A DNA stretch of 64,000 nt from Flavobacterium anhuiense (GTDB taxonomy: Bacteria; Bacteroidota; Bacteroidia; Flavobacteriales; Flavobacteriaceae): assembly GCF_004151235.1 (NCBI RefSeq), contig NZ_JUIV01000001.1:1-64000 (forward strand), read 5' to 3'. The notes below the pieces were generated by a model, which searched no databases, was not told where the DNA came from, and was given only the letters and a program-made list of their open reading frames with translations. Below, piece after piece: positions 1 to 8,502 of the stretch. A program made the translations under genes and the position numbers. How positions within the stretch are numbered: the stretch's first letter is position 1; every line of letters starts with the position of its first letter.

Positions 1-28
1 ATGTGGGAGAGTATGTCGTCGCCTTTCT
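1..28 (+). rRNA. rrf: 5S ribosomal RNA, 3' end (partial)
   Basis: The window opens inside a sequence ending GGGAGAGTATGTCGTCGCC, which fits the 3' arm of a bacterial 5S rRNA (the conserved GAGAGTA stretch followed by the closing helix strand). A strong intrinsic terminator begins five bases later. The rest of the rRNA operon lies to the left of the window. The exact 3' end is uncertain by a few bases. Confidence 0.8.
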
Positions 29-32
29 TTTG

Positions 33-66
33 AAAACCCTATCCAAATCGGATAGGGTTTTCTGTT
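33..66 (+). terminator. Intrinsic terminator of the rRNA operon
   Basis: A perfect 12-bp stem (AAAACCCTATCC at 33-44, GGATAGGGTTTT at 50-61) with a 5-base loop and T-rich 3' flank. It directly follows the 5S rRNA end. Confidence 0.9.
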
Positions 67-94
67 TTTATATGGTTTTGGAAAAAAACTGTTT

Positions 95-213
95 CGGCCA
101 GCCGCGTTAGTGATGGAAGCGGCATCCTTTTGCGGGACTTGAAAGCTTCTTTCTTCCTTATGTGTTCTCCCGCAAAAGATACAGCGGACAGCACGGCCCG
201 AAGGGAAACGCCA
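95..213 (+). ncRNA. Structured RNA-like element, resembles the Flavo-1 motif
   Basis: This GC-rich block stands out from the AT-rich intergenic DNA. It has a perfect 11-bp stem (127-137 with 168-178) flanked by GCCGC/GCGGC (101-105, 119-123) and by GATGGAAGCGGCATCC and AGATACAGCGGACAGC blocks. I recall these flanking words from a common flavobacterial intergenic element, probably the Flavo-1 RNA family, but I cannot run a covariance-model search. It lies between the rRNA terminator and the pafA promoter region. It might instead be a DNA-level repeat. Confidence 0.5.
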
Positions 214-338
214 TAAGTATCTGCAGTCTTGAACCTATAAGTGTTAAATTATAGTCAATTGTTGACGGTTAAATATTGATACTTTAGACTTTTTGAATTT
301 GAATGAGTATTTTTGTGTTTCAATTATTTTATTTAAAC

Positions 339-1958
339 ATGAAGAAAAATATTTTATTGTTAGCACTTCTTGCTATTACAGGCTTAAGTGCGCAACAACG
401 TCCAAAACTAGTTGTGGGTATAGTTGTCGATCAAATGAAAATGGAATATTTATATCGCTTTTCAGATGATTTTTCTCCTAACGGCTTTAAAAGATTAATG
501 AATGAGGGATTTACTTTCCAGAATATGCATTACAATTATATGCCAACTTACACTGCTCCTGGACACGCTTCAATCTACACAGGTACGACTCCAGCGACTC
601 ACGGAATTGTTGGTAATGAATGGTTCAGTAGAACTCTTGGTAAAGAAATGTATTGTACAGATGACGCTGGTGTTAAAACTGTAGGTGATGGTACGGCGGA
701 AGAAGGTGCAATGTCTCCTAAAAATCTTCAAAGTACTACAATTACAGATGAAGTTAGAATGGCAACTAATTTTACTGGAAAAGTTATTGGACTAAGCTTA
801 AAAGATAGAGGTGCTATATTACCAGCAGGACATTTTGCTAACTGGGCATTCTGGTATAGTAAAACTGGTTCTTTTATTTCTAGTACTTTTTATGGTGAAA
901 AACTGCCAGAATGGGTTATTGAATTCAATAATGAAAAAAACTACTTAAAATATATTAATAAAGGATGGGATTTGTATAAGCCTGCTTCGGTTTATAACGA
1001 AAGTCTTCCAGATAATAACCCATACGAAGGTAAACTATATGGAAGTGCTGCTCCTGTTTTTCCGTATGATTTAAAATCAATGTATGAGAAAAATGATGCT
1101 GGAGTTATAAGAGCTACTCCTTTTGGGAATGATCTTTTAGCTGAGTTTGCAAAAAGAGCTATTGAGAAAGAAGAATTAGGGAAGGATAATGTTACGGACT
1201 TCTTAACAGTTAGTTTTTCTTCTACAGACTATGTGGGACACTTACTTGGCCCAAGATCTATGGAACTTCAAGATACTTACTTGAGATTGGATCAAACGAT
1301 TGCTGATTTTTTAGCTTATCTTGATAAAACAGTTGGTAAGGGTAATTATTTACTTTTCTTAACGGCTGACCACGCTGGTGCTGAGAATGTAATTTACTTG
1401 AAAGACCGTAAATATAATGTAGATAATTATCCTTCTAAAGAGGTTAAGAAAAGCTTACAGGATTTCTCTACTAAGACATTTGGTGTAGATTTGATTCAAA
1501 ATTACTCAAACTTTAATGTTTTCTTCAATAAACAAATTATCAAGGACAAGAAATTAGACCTTGATAAAGTTAAAGATGCTTTTAAAAAGTTTTTAATCAC
1601 TCAACCACAAGTTAAAAAAGTTTATACAGAGGAAGAAGTTTTGGCTAATGCTGGAAATGATTACGCTCTTAATTTTGTAGCAAAGGGTTATGATGTTACA
1701 CAAAATGGTGATTTAGTTATTGTAGATAAACCTGGAATGATAGAATATACACCAACAGGAACATCACATGGTACTATTTATAGCTACGATACGCATGTTC
1801 CAGCTATTTTCTATGGTTGGCACATCAAAAAGGGTGAATCGTATGATAAAAAAGCGATTACGGAAATTGCTCCAACAATTGCTCAAAAAATTAAAGTTAC
1901 TTTTCCTAATGGAACCGAAGCTAAAGTTATGACTGAAGTTCTAGATAATAAAAAATAA
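339..1958 (+). CDS. pafA: PafA-type alkaline phosphatase (secreted)
   Basis: A secreted phosphomonoesterase of the alkaline phosphatase superfamily, expected in the periplasm to release phosphate from organic esters. The segment TAPGHASIYTG carries the Thr nucleophile typical of PafA and nucleotide pyrophosphatase-like members. Metal ligands are visible as VVDQMK near the N-terminus, SSTDYVGH and TADHAG in the middle, and SHGTIYSYDTHVP near the C-terminus. The start was moved from the ATG at 303 to the ATG at 339, because the latter begins a clean signal peptide (MKKNILLLALLAITGLSAQ). The terminator at 1975-2004 follows. Length (539 residues) fits the family. Confidence 0.88.
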   Translation: MKKNILLLALLAITGLSAQQRPKLVVGIVVDQMKMEYLYRFSDDFSPNGFKRLMNEGFTFQNMHYNYMPTYTAPGHASIYTGTTPATHGIVGNEWFSRTLGKEMYCTDDAGVKTVGDGTAEEGAMSPKNLQSTTITDEVRMATNFTGKVIGLSLKDRGAILPAGHFANWAFWYSKTGSFISSTFYGEKLPEWVIEFNNEKNYLKYINKGWDLYKPASVYNESLPDNNPYEGKLYGSAAPVFPYDLKSMYEKNDAGVIRATPFGNDLLAEFAKRAIEKEELGKDNVTDFLTVSFSSTDYVGHLLGPRSMELQDTYLRLDQTIADFLAYLDKTVGKGNYLLFLTADHAGAENVIYLKDRKYNVDNYPSKEVKKSLQDFSTKTFGVDLIQNYSNFNVFFNKQIIKDKKLDLDKVKDAFKKFLITQPQVKKVYTEEEVLANAGNDYALNFVAKGYDVTQNGDLVIVDKPGMIEYTPTGTSHGTIYSYDTHVPAIFYGWHIKKGESYDKKAITEIAPTIAQKIKVTFPNGTEAKVMTEVLDNKK

Positions 1959-1974
1959 AAGATTATACTATTTT

Positions 1975-2004
1975 AAAAAACCTGTCTTCGTGACAGGTTT
2001 TTTT
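1975..2004 (+). terminator. Terminator after pafA
   Basis: A-rich flank, stem CCTGTC (1981-1986) with GACAGG (1992-1997), loop TTCGT, then seven T. The A and T tracts extend the stem, so it could also stop transcripts from the right. Confidence 0.85.
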
Positions 2005-2011
2005 ATGCCAT

Positions 2012-2044
2012 AAAAAAAGGCTTTTCAATTAAGAAAAGCCTTTT
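2012..2044 (-). terminator. Terminator after ald
   Basis: The hairpin AAAAGGCTTTTC / GAAAAGCCTTTT with a 6-base loop lies just past the ald stop codon. On the minus strand it ends in a run of T. Confidence 0.8.
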
Positions 2045-2083
2045 GTAATAGTGACTTAGTAAGCACTTGTTTAAGTATTAGCA

Positions 2084-3202
2084 CTATGCGTTTGCTAATA
2101 CTATTTCTTCGTTAAAAGGAAGATTCCAAGCTTCTGCAACTCCTTTGTAAAGGATTTTTCCATTAGCTACGTTTAATCCTTTTTTCAATTCTTCATTTTC
2201 TGTACAAGCTTTTTCCCATCCTTTGTTTGCTAATTGTACAGCATATGGTAAAGTTGCGTTTGTTAATGCTAAAGTAGAAGTGTAAGGAACAGCTCCTGGC
2301 ATATTAGCTACACAGTAGTGAACGATATCGTCAATAATGAATGTTGGGTTTTCATGAGTTGTTGGAGTACAAGTTTCAATACAACCTCCTTGGTCTACAG
2401 CTACGTCAACAACAACAGTTCCTGGGCGCATTAATTTAAGCATATCACGAGTGATTAAGTGAGGTGCTTTTGCTCCTGGAATTAAAACTGCTCCAACAAT
2501 TAAGTCAGCATCTTTAATTGCTCTTGTAATGTTGTAGTGGTTAGACATTTCTGTGTTTACGTTTGCTGGCATGATGTCATCTAATTGACGTAAACGTGGC
2601 AAGCTTAAGTCCATGATAGTAACTTGAGCACCTAAACCAGCAGCCATTTTAGCAGCTTGAGTTCCTACGATTCCTCCACCTAAAACCAATACTTTTGCTG
2701 GCGGAACACCTGGAACACCACCTAAAAGAATTCCTCTTCCTTTTAATGGTTTTTCAAGGTATTTAGCCCCTTGTTGAATTGCCATACGACCAGCAACTTC
2801 AGACATTGGAACTAATAATGGTAAACTTCTATCTGTTTTTTCTACAGTTTCGTAAGCTAAACAAACAGCTCCTTTTTCTAACATTGCATGAGTTAATTCT
2901 TCTGAAGAAGCAAAGTGGAAGTATGTGAATAATAATTGATCTTTTTTGATCAATGGGTATTCAGAAGCAATTGGCTCTTTTACTTTGATAATCATTTCTG
3001 CAATAGCATAAACTTCTTCAATAGTTGGTAAAACAATTGCACCAGCTTCAGCATATTCTGCGTCAGCGAAACCGCTTCCTAAACCAGCAGTAGATTGAAC
3101 ATACACTGTATGTCCGTGTTTTTTCATTTCAGAAACACCTGCAGGAGTTAGGGCAACTCTGTTTTCATTATTTTTTATTTCTTTAGGAACACCTATTATC
3201 AT
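2084..3202 (-). CDS. ald: Alanine dehydrogenase
   Basis: Catalyses reversible NAD-dependent deamination of L-alanine to pyruvate and ammonium in the cytoplasm. The N-terminus MIIGVPKEIKNNENRVALTP is the hallmark of the AlaDH/PNT family, FTYFHFAS carries the substrate-binding His, and VLVLGGGIVGTQAA is the Rossmann dinucleotide site near the middle. The 372-residue length is standard for Ald and excludes a transhydrogenase alpha subunit. It is divergent from the Lrp-type regulator at 3404, and an Lrp-like box lies between them, so regulation by that protein is likely. A -7 element on the minus strand lies at 3240-3247. Confidence 0.95.
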   Translation of the reverse strand: MIIGVPKEIKNNENRVALTPAGVSEMKKHGHTVYVQSTAGLGSGFADAEYAEAGAIVLPTIEEVYAIAEMIIKVKEPIASEYPLIKKDQLLFTYFHFASSEELTHAMLEKGAVCLAYETVEKTDRSLPLLVPMSEVAGRMAIQQGAKYLEKPLKGRGILLGGVPGVPPAKVLVLGGGIVGTQAAKMAAGLGAQVTIMDLSLPRLRQLDDIMPANVNTEMSNHYNITRAIKDADLIVGAVLIPGAKAPHLITRDMLKLMRPGTVVVDVAVDQGGCIETCTPTTHENPTFIIDDIVHYCVANMPGAVPYTSTLALTNATLPYAVQLANKGWEKACTENEELKKGLNVANGKILYKGVAEAWNLPFNEEIVLANA

Positions 3203-3239
3203 TTTGTTATATTTTTTTGTTTTTATTGAAATTGTTTTA

Positions 3240-3247
3240 CAAATCTA
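3240..3247 (-). promoter_or_regulatory. Predicted -7 element of ald
   Basis: TAGATTTG on the minus strand matches the Bacteroidota TAnnTTTG consensus exactly and would give a leader of about 30 bases. No clear -33 TTG was found. Confidence 0.5.
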
Positions 3248-3315
3248 CAGATAGAGAATAAATTATGGTTTAATGCTTAATAAATAAGAAAATATTATTT
3301 TATTTTTTACTTTTA

Positions 3316-3330
3316 CAGAAAAATATTCTG
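3316..3330. promoter_or_regulatory. Lrp-like operator between ald and the Lrp-type gene
   Basis: The 15-mer CAGAAAAATATTCTG is an inverted repeat that matches the E. coli Lrp consensus YAGHAWATTWTDCTR at 14 of 15 positions. It lies about 114 bp upstream of ald and 74 bp upstream of the regulator gene, next to TACTTTTA (3308-3315), a near -7 element for the latter. Binding is inferred. Confidence 0.5.
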
Positions 3331-3403
3331 TTTTGGGTCTGAATTTATTCTTTAAAAAGAAAAAATGACTAAATCGGACTAATTTTAATAAAACGTTTTC
3401 GTT

Positions 3404-3862
3404 ATGGCTTTAGATGAAATTGACAAAAAAATCCTACGTCTATTACAAGAAGATGCGCACTACACTTTAAAAGACATCGCAAACAAAATAAATTTGTCTT
3501 TGACGCCTGTTCATGATCGGGTGAAACGTCTTGAAAAAGATGGTATTATAGAAAAATATGTGACACTTTTAGACAAGAAAAAATTGGGGAATAATTTGAC
3601 CGTTTATTGTCAAGTTACACTGACAAAACAGACTTATGACACATCAGAGGGATTTAACCAATCGATTTTGAATTTACCTGAGGTTGTTGAATGCAATTAC
3701 GTTTCAGGAAACTTCGATTATATGCTGAAAATCATAATTCCAGATATGGAAAGTTATCATCACTTTCATCAGAAAAAATTATCTGTTTTACCTGAAGTTT
3801 CTTTAATAAATACCGTTTTTGTAATTTCAGAAGTAAAGAGTACTACTGTTCTTCCTATTTAA
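3404..3862 (+). CDS. Lrp/AsnC family transcriptional regulator
   Basis: A 152-residue feast/famine regulator. Residues about 5-60 form the winged HTH (LDEIDKKILRLLQEDA, then DIANKINLSLTPVHDRVKRLE), and residues about 65-145 form the RAM/AsnC ligand domain with the typical VVECNYVSGNFDYMLKI stretch. It is transcribed divergently from ald. An Lrp-like palindrome is in the shared 201-bp spacer, so it probably senses an amino acid such as alanine and controls ald and itself. The effector cannot be read from sequence. Confidence 0.92.
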   Translation: MALDEIDKKILRLLQEDAHYTLKDIANKINLSLTPVHDRVKRLEKDGIIEKYVTLLDKKKLGNNLTVYCQVTLTKQTYDTSEGFNQSILNLPEVVECNYVSGNFDYMLKIIIPDMESYHHFHQKKLSVLPEVSLINTVFVISEVKSTTVLPI

Positions 3863-3870
3863 ACTAAAAC

Positions 3871-3902
3871 AAAAAACCATCAAGAAAATCCTGATGGTTT
3901 TA
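3871..3902 (+). terminator. Terminator between the Lrp-type gene and gapdh
   Basis: The stem AAACCATCA (3874-3882) pairs with TGATGGTTT (3892-3900) around a 9-base loop. A and T flanks on both sides suit convergent genes, so it is probably bidirectional. Confidence 0.8.
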
Positions 3903-3926
3903 AGAAAAAAAGTTAGTTTGGTTGAA

Positions 3927-5375
3927 TTAATAATATGTATAACGTCTTACTTTGGCAATATATTTTGCTAAACGAATAACTTGATGACTATATCCATATT
4001 CATTGTCATACCAAATATATAGCACTATATTTTTTCCATCCTTTGAAACAATGGTAGCATTACTATCATAAATAGATGGAGCAGAAGTTCCAACTATGTC
4101 AGATGAAACCAATTCGTTATTTAAAGAATACTTAATCTGCTCTACAAGTTCTCCTTCAAGAGCATATTTCTTCATAATTTTATTGATTGCAGTAATCGAT
4201 GTCGCTTTCTTAACTTCTAAATTTAAAACAACAAGAGAGCCATTAGGAACAGGAACGCGAATCGCATTTGAAGTTAATTTACCTTCCAATGATGGCAAAG
4301 CTTTTGCCACAGCACTTCCTGCGCCAGTTTCGGTAATGACCATGTTTAAAGCAGCAGCTCTTCCACGACGATATTTTCTATGCATATTATCAACCAGATT
4401 CTGGTCGTTGGTGTAGGCATGAATGGTTTCTAAATGACCTTTTACAACACCAAGAGTTTCTTCAACTACTTTTAAAATTGGAGTAATAGCATTTGTTGTG
4501 CAAGATGCCGCAGAAAAAATATTTACTTCATCAGGATTAAATTCATTGTGATTAACACCGTGTACAATATTTGGAACACCTTTTCCGGGAGCAGTTAGCA
4601 AAACTTTACTTGCTCCATTTGAAGTTAAATGTCTTCTAAGGGCTTCTTCAGTTGTAAATGCACCAGTGTTATCAATTACTAAAGCATCATTGATTCCGTA
4701 AGTAGTGTAATCAATTTCTTCTGGAGAATTGGCAGTAATGATATGAACAGTTGTTCCGTTTATAATTAATGCATTATTTTTAGTGTCTGCAATTACAGAA
4801 CCTTGAAAATCGCCGTGAATTGAGTCATATCGCAATAGAGAAGCTCGTTTCTCTAAGCTTGTTGCATCATTTTTATCACGGGTTACAATGGCTCTCAGAC
4901 GCAATTGATCTCCTTTTCCAGTTTTAGACATTAGCTCTCTCGCCAACAAACGTCCAATTCTTCCGAAACCGTACAAAACAATATCTTTTGGTTTGATTTC
5001 TTTTGAAGATTTTGCTTTTTTCAATTTTTCAATAACAAAATATCTCGCATCAGGATATTTTTCATCTTCTAAACGATATTCATAAGTTAGTTTTCCTAAA
5101 TCTATTTTTGCTGGTGGAAGATCTAAAGATAAAACGACTTTTGCGATTTCAACCGAATCAAAAATGGTGATTGGTTTACCTACGAATTCTCCAGCATATT
5201 GATGAAGATTGATAATATCGCTCACGTTTTTATCCAATAACTGATTCTTGAATAAAACCATTTCGATTGATTTGTCATACCATAAATCGCTTATGACTTT
5301 AATTAATTCTACACCGGCTTTTCTTCGGTCGACTTGTAATGATACCTCTTTTTGGTACAATGATTTGTTACTCAT
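3927..5375 (-). CDS. gap: Glyceraldehyde-3-phosphate dehydrogenase, long form
   Basis: A glycolytic/gluconeogenic enzyme oxidising glyceraldehyde-3-phosphate to 1,3-bisphosphoglycerate. The NAD site VLYGFGRIGRLLAREL begins near residue 131, the catalytic Cys is C292 in SAASCTTNA, and HAYTNDQNLVD and WYDNEYGYSHQV complete the signature. The protein has 482 residues against about 335 in the usual family. The surplus is a roughly 130-residue N-terminal extension of unknown role, which I associate with a Bacteroidota GAPDH subtype. Standing alone with its own -7 element (5416-5423), it looks monocistronic. Confidence 0.93.
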   Translation of the reverse strand: MSNKSLYQKEVSLQVDRRKAGVELIKVISDLWYDKSIEMVLFKNQLLDKNVSDIINLHQYAGEFVGKPITIFDSVEIAKVVLSLDLPPAKIDLGKLTYEYRLEDEKYPDARYFVIEKLKKAKSSKEIKPKDIVLYGFGRIGRLLARELMSKTGKGDQLRLRAIVTRDKNDATSLEKRASLLRYDSIHGDFQGSVIADTKNNALIINGTTVHIITANSPEEIDYTTYGINDALVIDNTGAFTTEEALRRHLTSNGASKVLLTAPGKGVPNIVHGVNHNEFNPDEVNIFSAASCTTNAITPILKVVEETLGVVKGHLETIHAYTNDQNLVDNMHRKYRRGRAAALNMVITETGAGSAVAKALPSLEGKLTSNAIRVPVPNGSLVVLNLEVKKATSITAINKIMKKYALEGELVEQIKYSLNNELVSSDIVGTSAPSIYDSNATIVSKDGKNIVLYIWYDNEYGYSHQVIRLAKYIAKVRRYTYY

Positions 5376-5415
5376 AATTGAAAAAATAAAATGCTCACTA
5401 TTTTAAAATTTTGCG

Positions 5416-5423
5416 CAAAAGTA
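5416..5423 (-). promoter_or_regulatory. Predicted -7 element of gap
   Basis: TACTTTTG on the minus strand, an exact TAnnTTTG match, about 40 bases before the start codon. No -33 TTG at the usual spacing. Confidence 0.5.
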
Positions 5424-5472
5424 TCTATTTCAATCGATTTCGTAAACTATTTTAGCATTTATTTTTGAAAAT

Positions 5473-5510
5473 AAAAAAGCCACCTTAATTTTCTTAAGAT
5501 GGCATTTTTT
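5473..5510 (-). terminator. Terminator after htrA
   Basis: The stem GCCACCTTAA / TTAAGATGGC has 9 of 10 pairs, with A and T tracts on both flanks. On the minus strand it lies about 70 bases past the htrA stop codon, beyond a repeat. Confidence 0.75.
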
Positions 5511-5511
5511 G

Positions 5512-5577
5512 AAGTTTTCAGTCGCAGTCACAGTTTGCAGTTTTTAGTAATTGAAAACTGTGACAGAAAACTGAGAT
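5512..5577. repeat. Intergenic CAGTCGCAGT-type inverted repeat, copy 1
   Basis: TTTTCAGTCGCAGTCACAGTTT faces AAACTGTGACAGAAAACTGA. The same words recur at 36235-36300. It lies between the htrA stop codon and its terminator. Confidence 0.7.
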
Positions 5578-6978
5578 TTAAATTATAATTCTGAAAATCT
5601 CTCCATTTCTGTTGATCATTTCAATTCGAACGCTTTGTCCTTCGTCTTTTTTACTTAAAAGTTTTGAAACTGTTTCAACGTTTGTTGCTTTTACATTGTC
5701 AATACTTAGGATAATATTTCCTACTAATTCGTTTTGATATTGCATTAAATTCTCATTGCTGATGTTTTTAATTTTAACACCGTAATCGATTCTGAATTTT
5801 TTCTTGTCAGCAGCATCAATGTTTTCTAATTCAATTCCTTTAAATTCAGCGCTGTAAAACTCATTTTTGCTTAAAGTTACAGGAACTGTTTTAGTTTTTC
5901 CTTCTTTAATATAAGTTACTTTTACAACATCGTTTGGACGTTTTGTATTGATATAACCTGATAAATCTGCATAAGTTGCAATGTTTTGATCATCTAGTTT
6001 TACAATGATGTCACCTTTAGTTAAACCAGCTTTTTCTGCTCCAGAATTTTTAGAAACTCTATTAATATAGAATCCTTGTGTTTCTGTCACTCCCAATTCT
6101 TTAGAAGCTGTTGCATTCAATTCGCCTCCTTCAACTCCAAGAATACCTCTTTGAACATTTCCGTACTCCATAATATCCTCAATAATTTTTCGGGCAATAT
6201 TAGAAGGAACAGCAAAAGAATATCCGACATAAGAACCCGTCATAGAAGAAATCATGGTATTAATTCCGATTAATTCACCTCTTGCGTTTACTAACGCTCC
6301 ACCGCTATTACCAGGGTTTACCGCAGCATCAGTCTGAATGAAAGATTGGATTCCGCTTTGATCTAAATTTCTCGCTTTTGCTGAAACAATTCCGGCAGTT
6401 ACAGTAGAAGTCAAGTTATAAGGATTTCCAACAGCCAATACCCATTCGCCAACTTTTACGTTATCAGAATTTGCAAAAGCAGTGTAAGGAAGTTTTTCAT
6501 CAGCATTGATTTTCAAAAGAGCAATGTCCATTTTAGAATCAGTACCAATTAACTTCGCTTTGTATGATTTTTTATTGTTTAAAGTAATTTCTATTTCTGT
6601 AGCGTCTTTAATTACGTGATTATTAGTAACAATGTATCCGTCTTCAGAAATAATTACACCAGAACCAGTTCCTACTTGTTCTTGTTGCTGTTGTCCGCCA
6701 TAGCCATAGAAAAACTCAAGCATCGGATTGCTTACAGTTCTTCTAGAAACATTTTTTACGTGAACGACAGTATGTACAGTTTTGTCTGCGGCTTCGGTAA
6801 AATCTAATGTTTCAGCACCTAATCCAACATTTTTTCCATAAGTGTTAGGGGCAAGAGTTACAACAGAATTTCCTTTTCCAAAAAAAGAATTGTTGCTTTC
6901 AAATAATAACTTGTAAGCACCAAGAGTAATAGCACCACTTAATAATGACACTAAAAATAAGGCTGAAAATCTTTTCAT
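5578..6978 (-). CDS. htrA: HtrA/DegP-type periplasmic serine protease
   Basis: An envelope quality-control protease/chaperone. The N-terminus has a membrane-spanning signal segment (residues about 4-23). The trypsin-like domain shows the catalytic triad H121 (TNNHVI), D151 (KMDIALL) and S225 (NPGNSGGAL), all intact. Two PDZ domains follow: one near 275-365 (GILGVEGGELN, then GLTKGDIIVKLDDQ) and a more divergent one at the C-terminus (about 370-466). The segment GYGGQQQQEQVG precedes the protease core. Length (466) is normal for Do-type proteases. It is flanked by its own terminator. Confidence 0.93.
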   Translation of the reverse strand: MKRFSALFLVSLLSGAITLGAYKLLFESNNSFFGKGNSVVTLAPNTYGKNVGLGAETLDFTEAADKTVHTVVHVKNVSRRTVSNPMLEFFYGYGGQQQQEQVGTGSGVIISEDGYIVTNNHVIKDATEIEITLNNKKSYKAKLIGTDSKMDIALLKINADEKLPYTAFANSDNVKVGEWVLAVGNPYNLTSTVTAGIVSAKARNLDQSGIQSFIQTDAAVNPGNSGGALVNARGELIGINTMISSMTGSYVGYSFAVPSNIARKIIEDIMEYGNVQRGILGVEGGELNATASKELGVTETQGFYINRVSKNSGAEKAGLTKGDIIVKLDDQNIATYADLSGYINTKRPNDVVKVTYIKEGKTKTVPVTLSKNEFYSAEFKGIELENIDAADKKKFRIDYGVKIKNISNENLMQYQNELVGNIILSIDNVKATNVETVSKLLSKKDEGQSVRIEMINRNGEIFRIII

Positions 6979-7112
6979 ATTAGAATTTGTAATTAAGTTA
7001 TTAGAATTTAAGTTTCATGTTTTATTTAACGTAAAATTACTTCAAAAAATTATTTGTAAAAACGGTTTAACGCTCTTTAACAATGATTAACATTTCATTA
7101 ATTAATAGTTCG

Positions 7113-7120
7113 TACTTTTG
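7113..7120 (+). promoter_or_regulatory. Predicted -7 element of dapF
   Basis: TACTTTTG matches TAnnTTTG exactly, 20 bases before the dapF ATG. It would drive dapF-acetyltransferase-mltG. Confidence 0.55.
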
Positions 7121-7139
7121 TATTTCTAACAACTAAAAA

Positions 7140-7922
7140 ATGCAAATAGAATTTTATAAATATCAAGGTACAGGAAACGATTTTGTAATGATAGATAACC
7201 GTACAAATTTCTTTCCAAAAGAGGATGTAAAACTTATTGAGCGTCTGTGTGACAGACGTTTCGGAATTGGAGCAGACGGATTAATTTTACTTGAAAATGA
7301 TTCTGAAACTGACTTCAGAATGGTTTACTATAACTCTGATGGAAATCAAAGTTCAATGTGCGGAAACGGTGGTCGTTGTCTTGTCGCTTTTGCTAATCAA
7401 TTAGGAGTAATTGATGACAAAACGACTTTTATTGCAACCGACGGATTACATCATGCTTCTGTAAATGCCGATTCGATTGTTTCTTTGCAAATGATTGATG
7501 TAAACGAAATTCAGAAAAAAGATTCTTATACTTTCCTAAATACAGGTTCTCCGCATCATGTTCAAATTGTTGATGATTTGGAACATTATAATGTAAAAGA
7601 AAACGGAGCTGCAATTCGATATGGTGAATTGTATGGCGAAAAAGGAAGCAATGTCAATTTTGTTAAAAAAGTAGACAACGACACTTTTTCATTAAGAACA
7701 TACGAAAGAGGTGTTGAAGATGAAACTCTTGCGTGCGGAACTGGAGCGACAGCAGTTGCGATTGCGATGAATGCGATTGGAGAAACAGATAAAACTTCGA
7801 TAAACTTAAATGTTGAAGGAGGAAAACTGGTAGTTTCTTTTGATAAAGATAATGATGGTTATACAAATGTTTTTTTAACAGGTCCTGCGAAATTTGTTTT
7901 TAAAGGAACAATCGAGATTTAA
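7140..7922 (+). CDS. dapF: Diaminopimelate epimerase
   Basis: Converts LL- to meso-diaminopimelate for lysine and peptidoglycan synthesis, in the cytoplasm. Both catalytic cysteines are in place: C74 in SSMCGNGGRC and C199 in LACGTGATA. The N-terminal KYQGTGNDFV motif is also characteristic. Length (260) is typical. It begins a three-gene run with an acetyltransferase and mltG, which places a peptidoglycan precursor enzyme with a glycan-strand-terminating enzyme. AATCTAAAATC repeats fill the gap to the next gene. Confidence 0.96.
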   Translation: MQIEFYKYQGTGNDFVMIDNRTNFFPKEDVKLIERLCDRRFGIGADGLILLENDSETDFRMVYYNSDGNQSSMCGNGGRCLVAFANQLGVIDDKTTFIATDGLHHASVNADSIVSLQMIDVNEIQKKDSYTFLNTGSPHHVQIVDDLEHYNVKENGAAIRYGELYGEKGSNVNFVKKVDNDTFSLRTYERGVEDETLACGTGATAVAIAMNAIGETDKTSINLNVEGGKLVVSFDKDNDGYTNVFLTGPAKFVFKGTIEI

Positions 7923-7957
7923 ATCTAAAATCTGCAATCAAAAATCTAAAATATCCA
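7921..7957. repeat. AATCTAAAATC word repeat, copy 1
   Basis: Three approximate copies of AATCTAAAAT fill the 36-bp gap between dapF and the next gene. The same words occur at 26874-26908 before hisS. Confidence 0.6.
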
Positions 7958-7958
7958 G

Positions 7959-8492
7959 ATGATTACATTAAAAGGCGATTCGATTTATTTGCGTGCACTT
8001 GAACCTCAAGATTTAGAGTTCATTTATTCTATAGAAAATGACGAAAATATTTGGGAAGTAAGCAATACGCAAACTCCTTATAGCCGTTTTTTGATTAAAC
8101 AATATTTAGAAAATGCACATCAGGATATTTATGAGGCAAAACAGCTTCGTTTAGCAATTTGTCAAGATGAAGATTTTCCTGCTATCGGATTGATTGATTT
8201 ATTCGATTTTGATCCGAGAAATAATAGGGCAGGAATTGGCATTGTCGTTCAGAAAGAAGAAAATCAAGGAAAAAAGATTGGTTCTGAGGCTTTAGAGCTT
8301 TTAATAAAATATTCTTTTTATAATTTAAATCTGCATCAATTATATGCAAATATTGGAGTGCAAAATGTAGCGAGTATTGCACTTTTTACTAAATTTGGTT
8401 TCAAGAAAATCGGAATAAAAAAAGACTGGATTTTGTATCATAACCACTATCAAGATGAAGCAATTTTTCAGCTAATTAACAAACAAATTTAA
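7959..8492 (+). CDS. GNAT family N-acetyltransferase (RimJ/RimL-like)
   Basis: A 177-residue acetyltransferase. The N-terminal SIYLRALEPQDLEFIYSIEND and the acetyl-CoA loop region VVQKEENQGKKIGSEAL (a QxxGxG/A-type site) fit the RimJ/RimL/SpeG branch, as does NVASIALFTKFGFKKIG near the C-terminus. The substrate is unknown: it could be a protein N-terminus, a polyamine or a small amine. It is co-directional with dapF and mltG with short gaps, so it is likely in their transcript. Confidence 0.88.
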   Translation: MITLKGDSIYLRALEPQDLEFIYSIENDENIWEVSNTQTPYSRFLIKQYLENAHQDIYEAKQLRLAICQDEDFPAIGLIDLFDFDPRNNRAGIGIVVQKEENQGKKIGSEALELLIKYSFYNLNLHQLYANIGVQNVASIALFTKFGFKKIGIKKDWILYHNHYQDEAIFQLINKQI

Positions 8493-8502
8493 ATTTTAAG
8501 CT

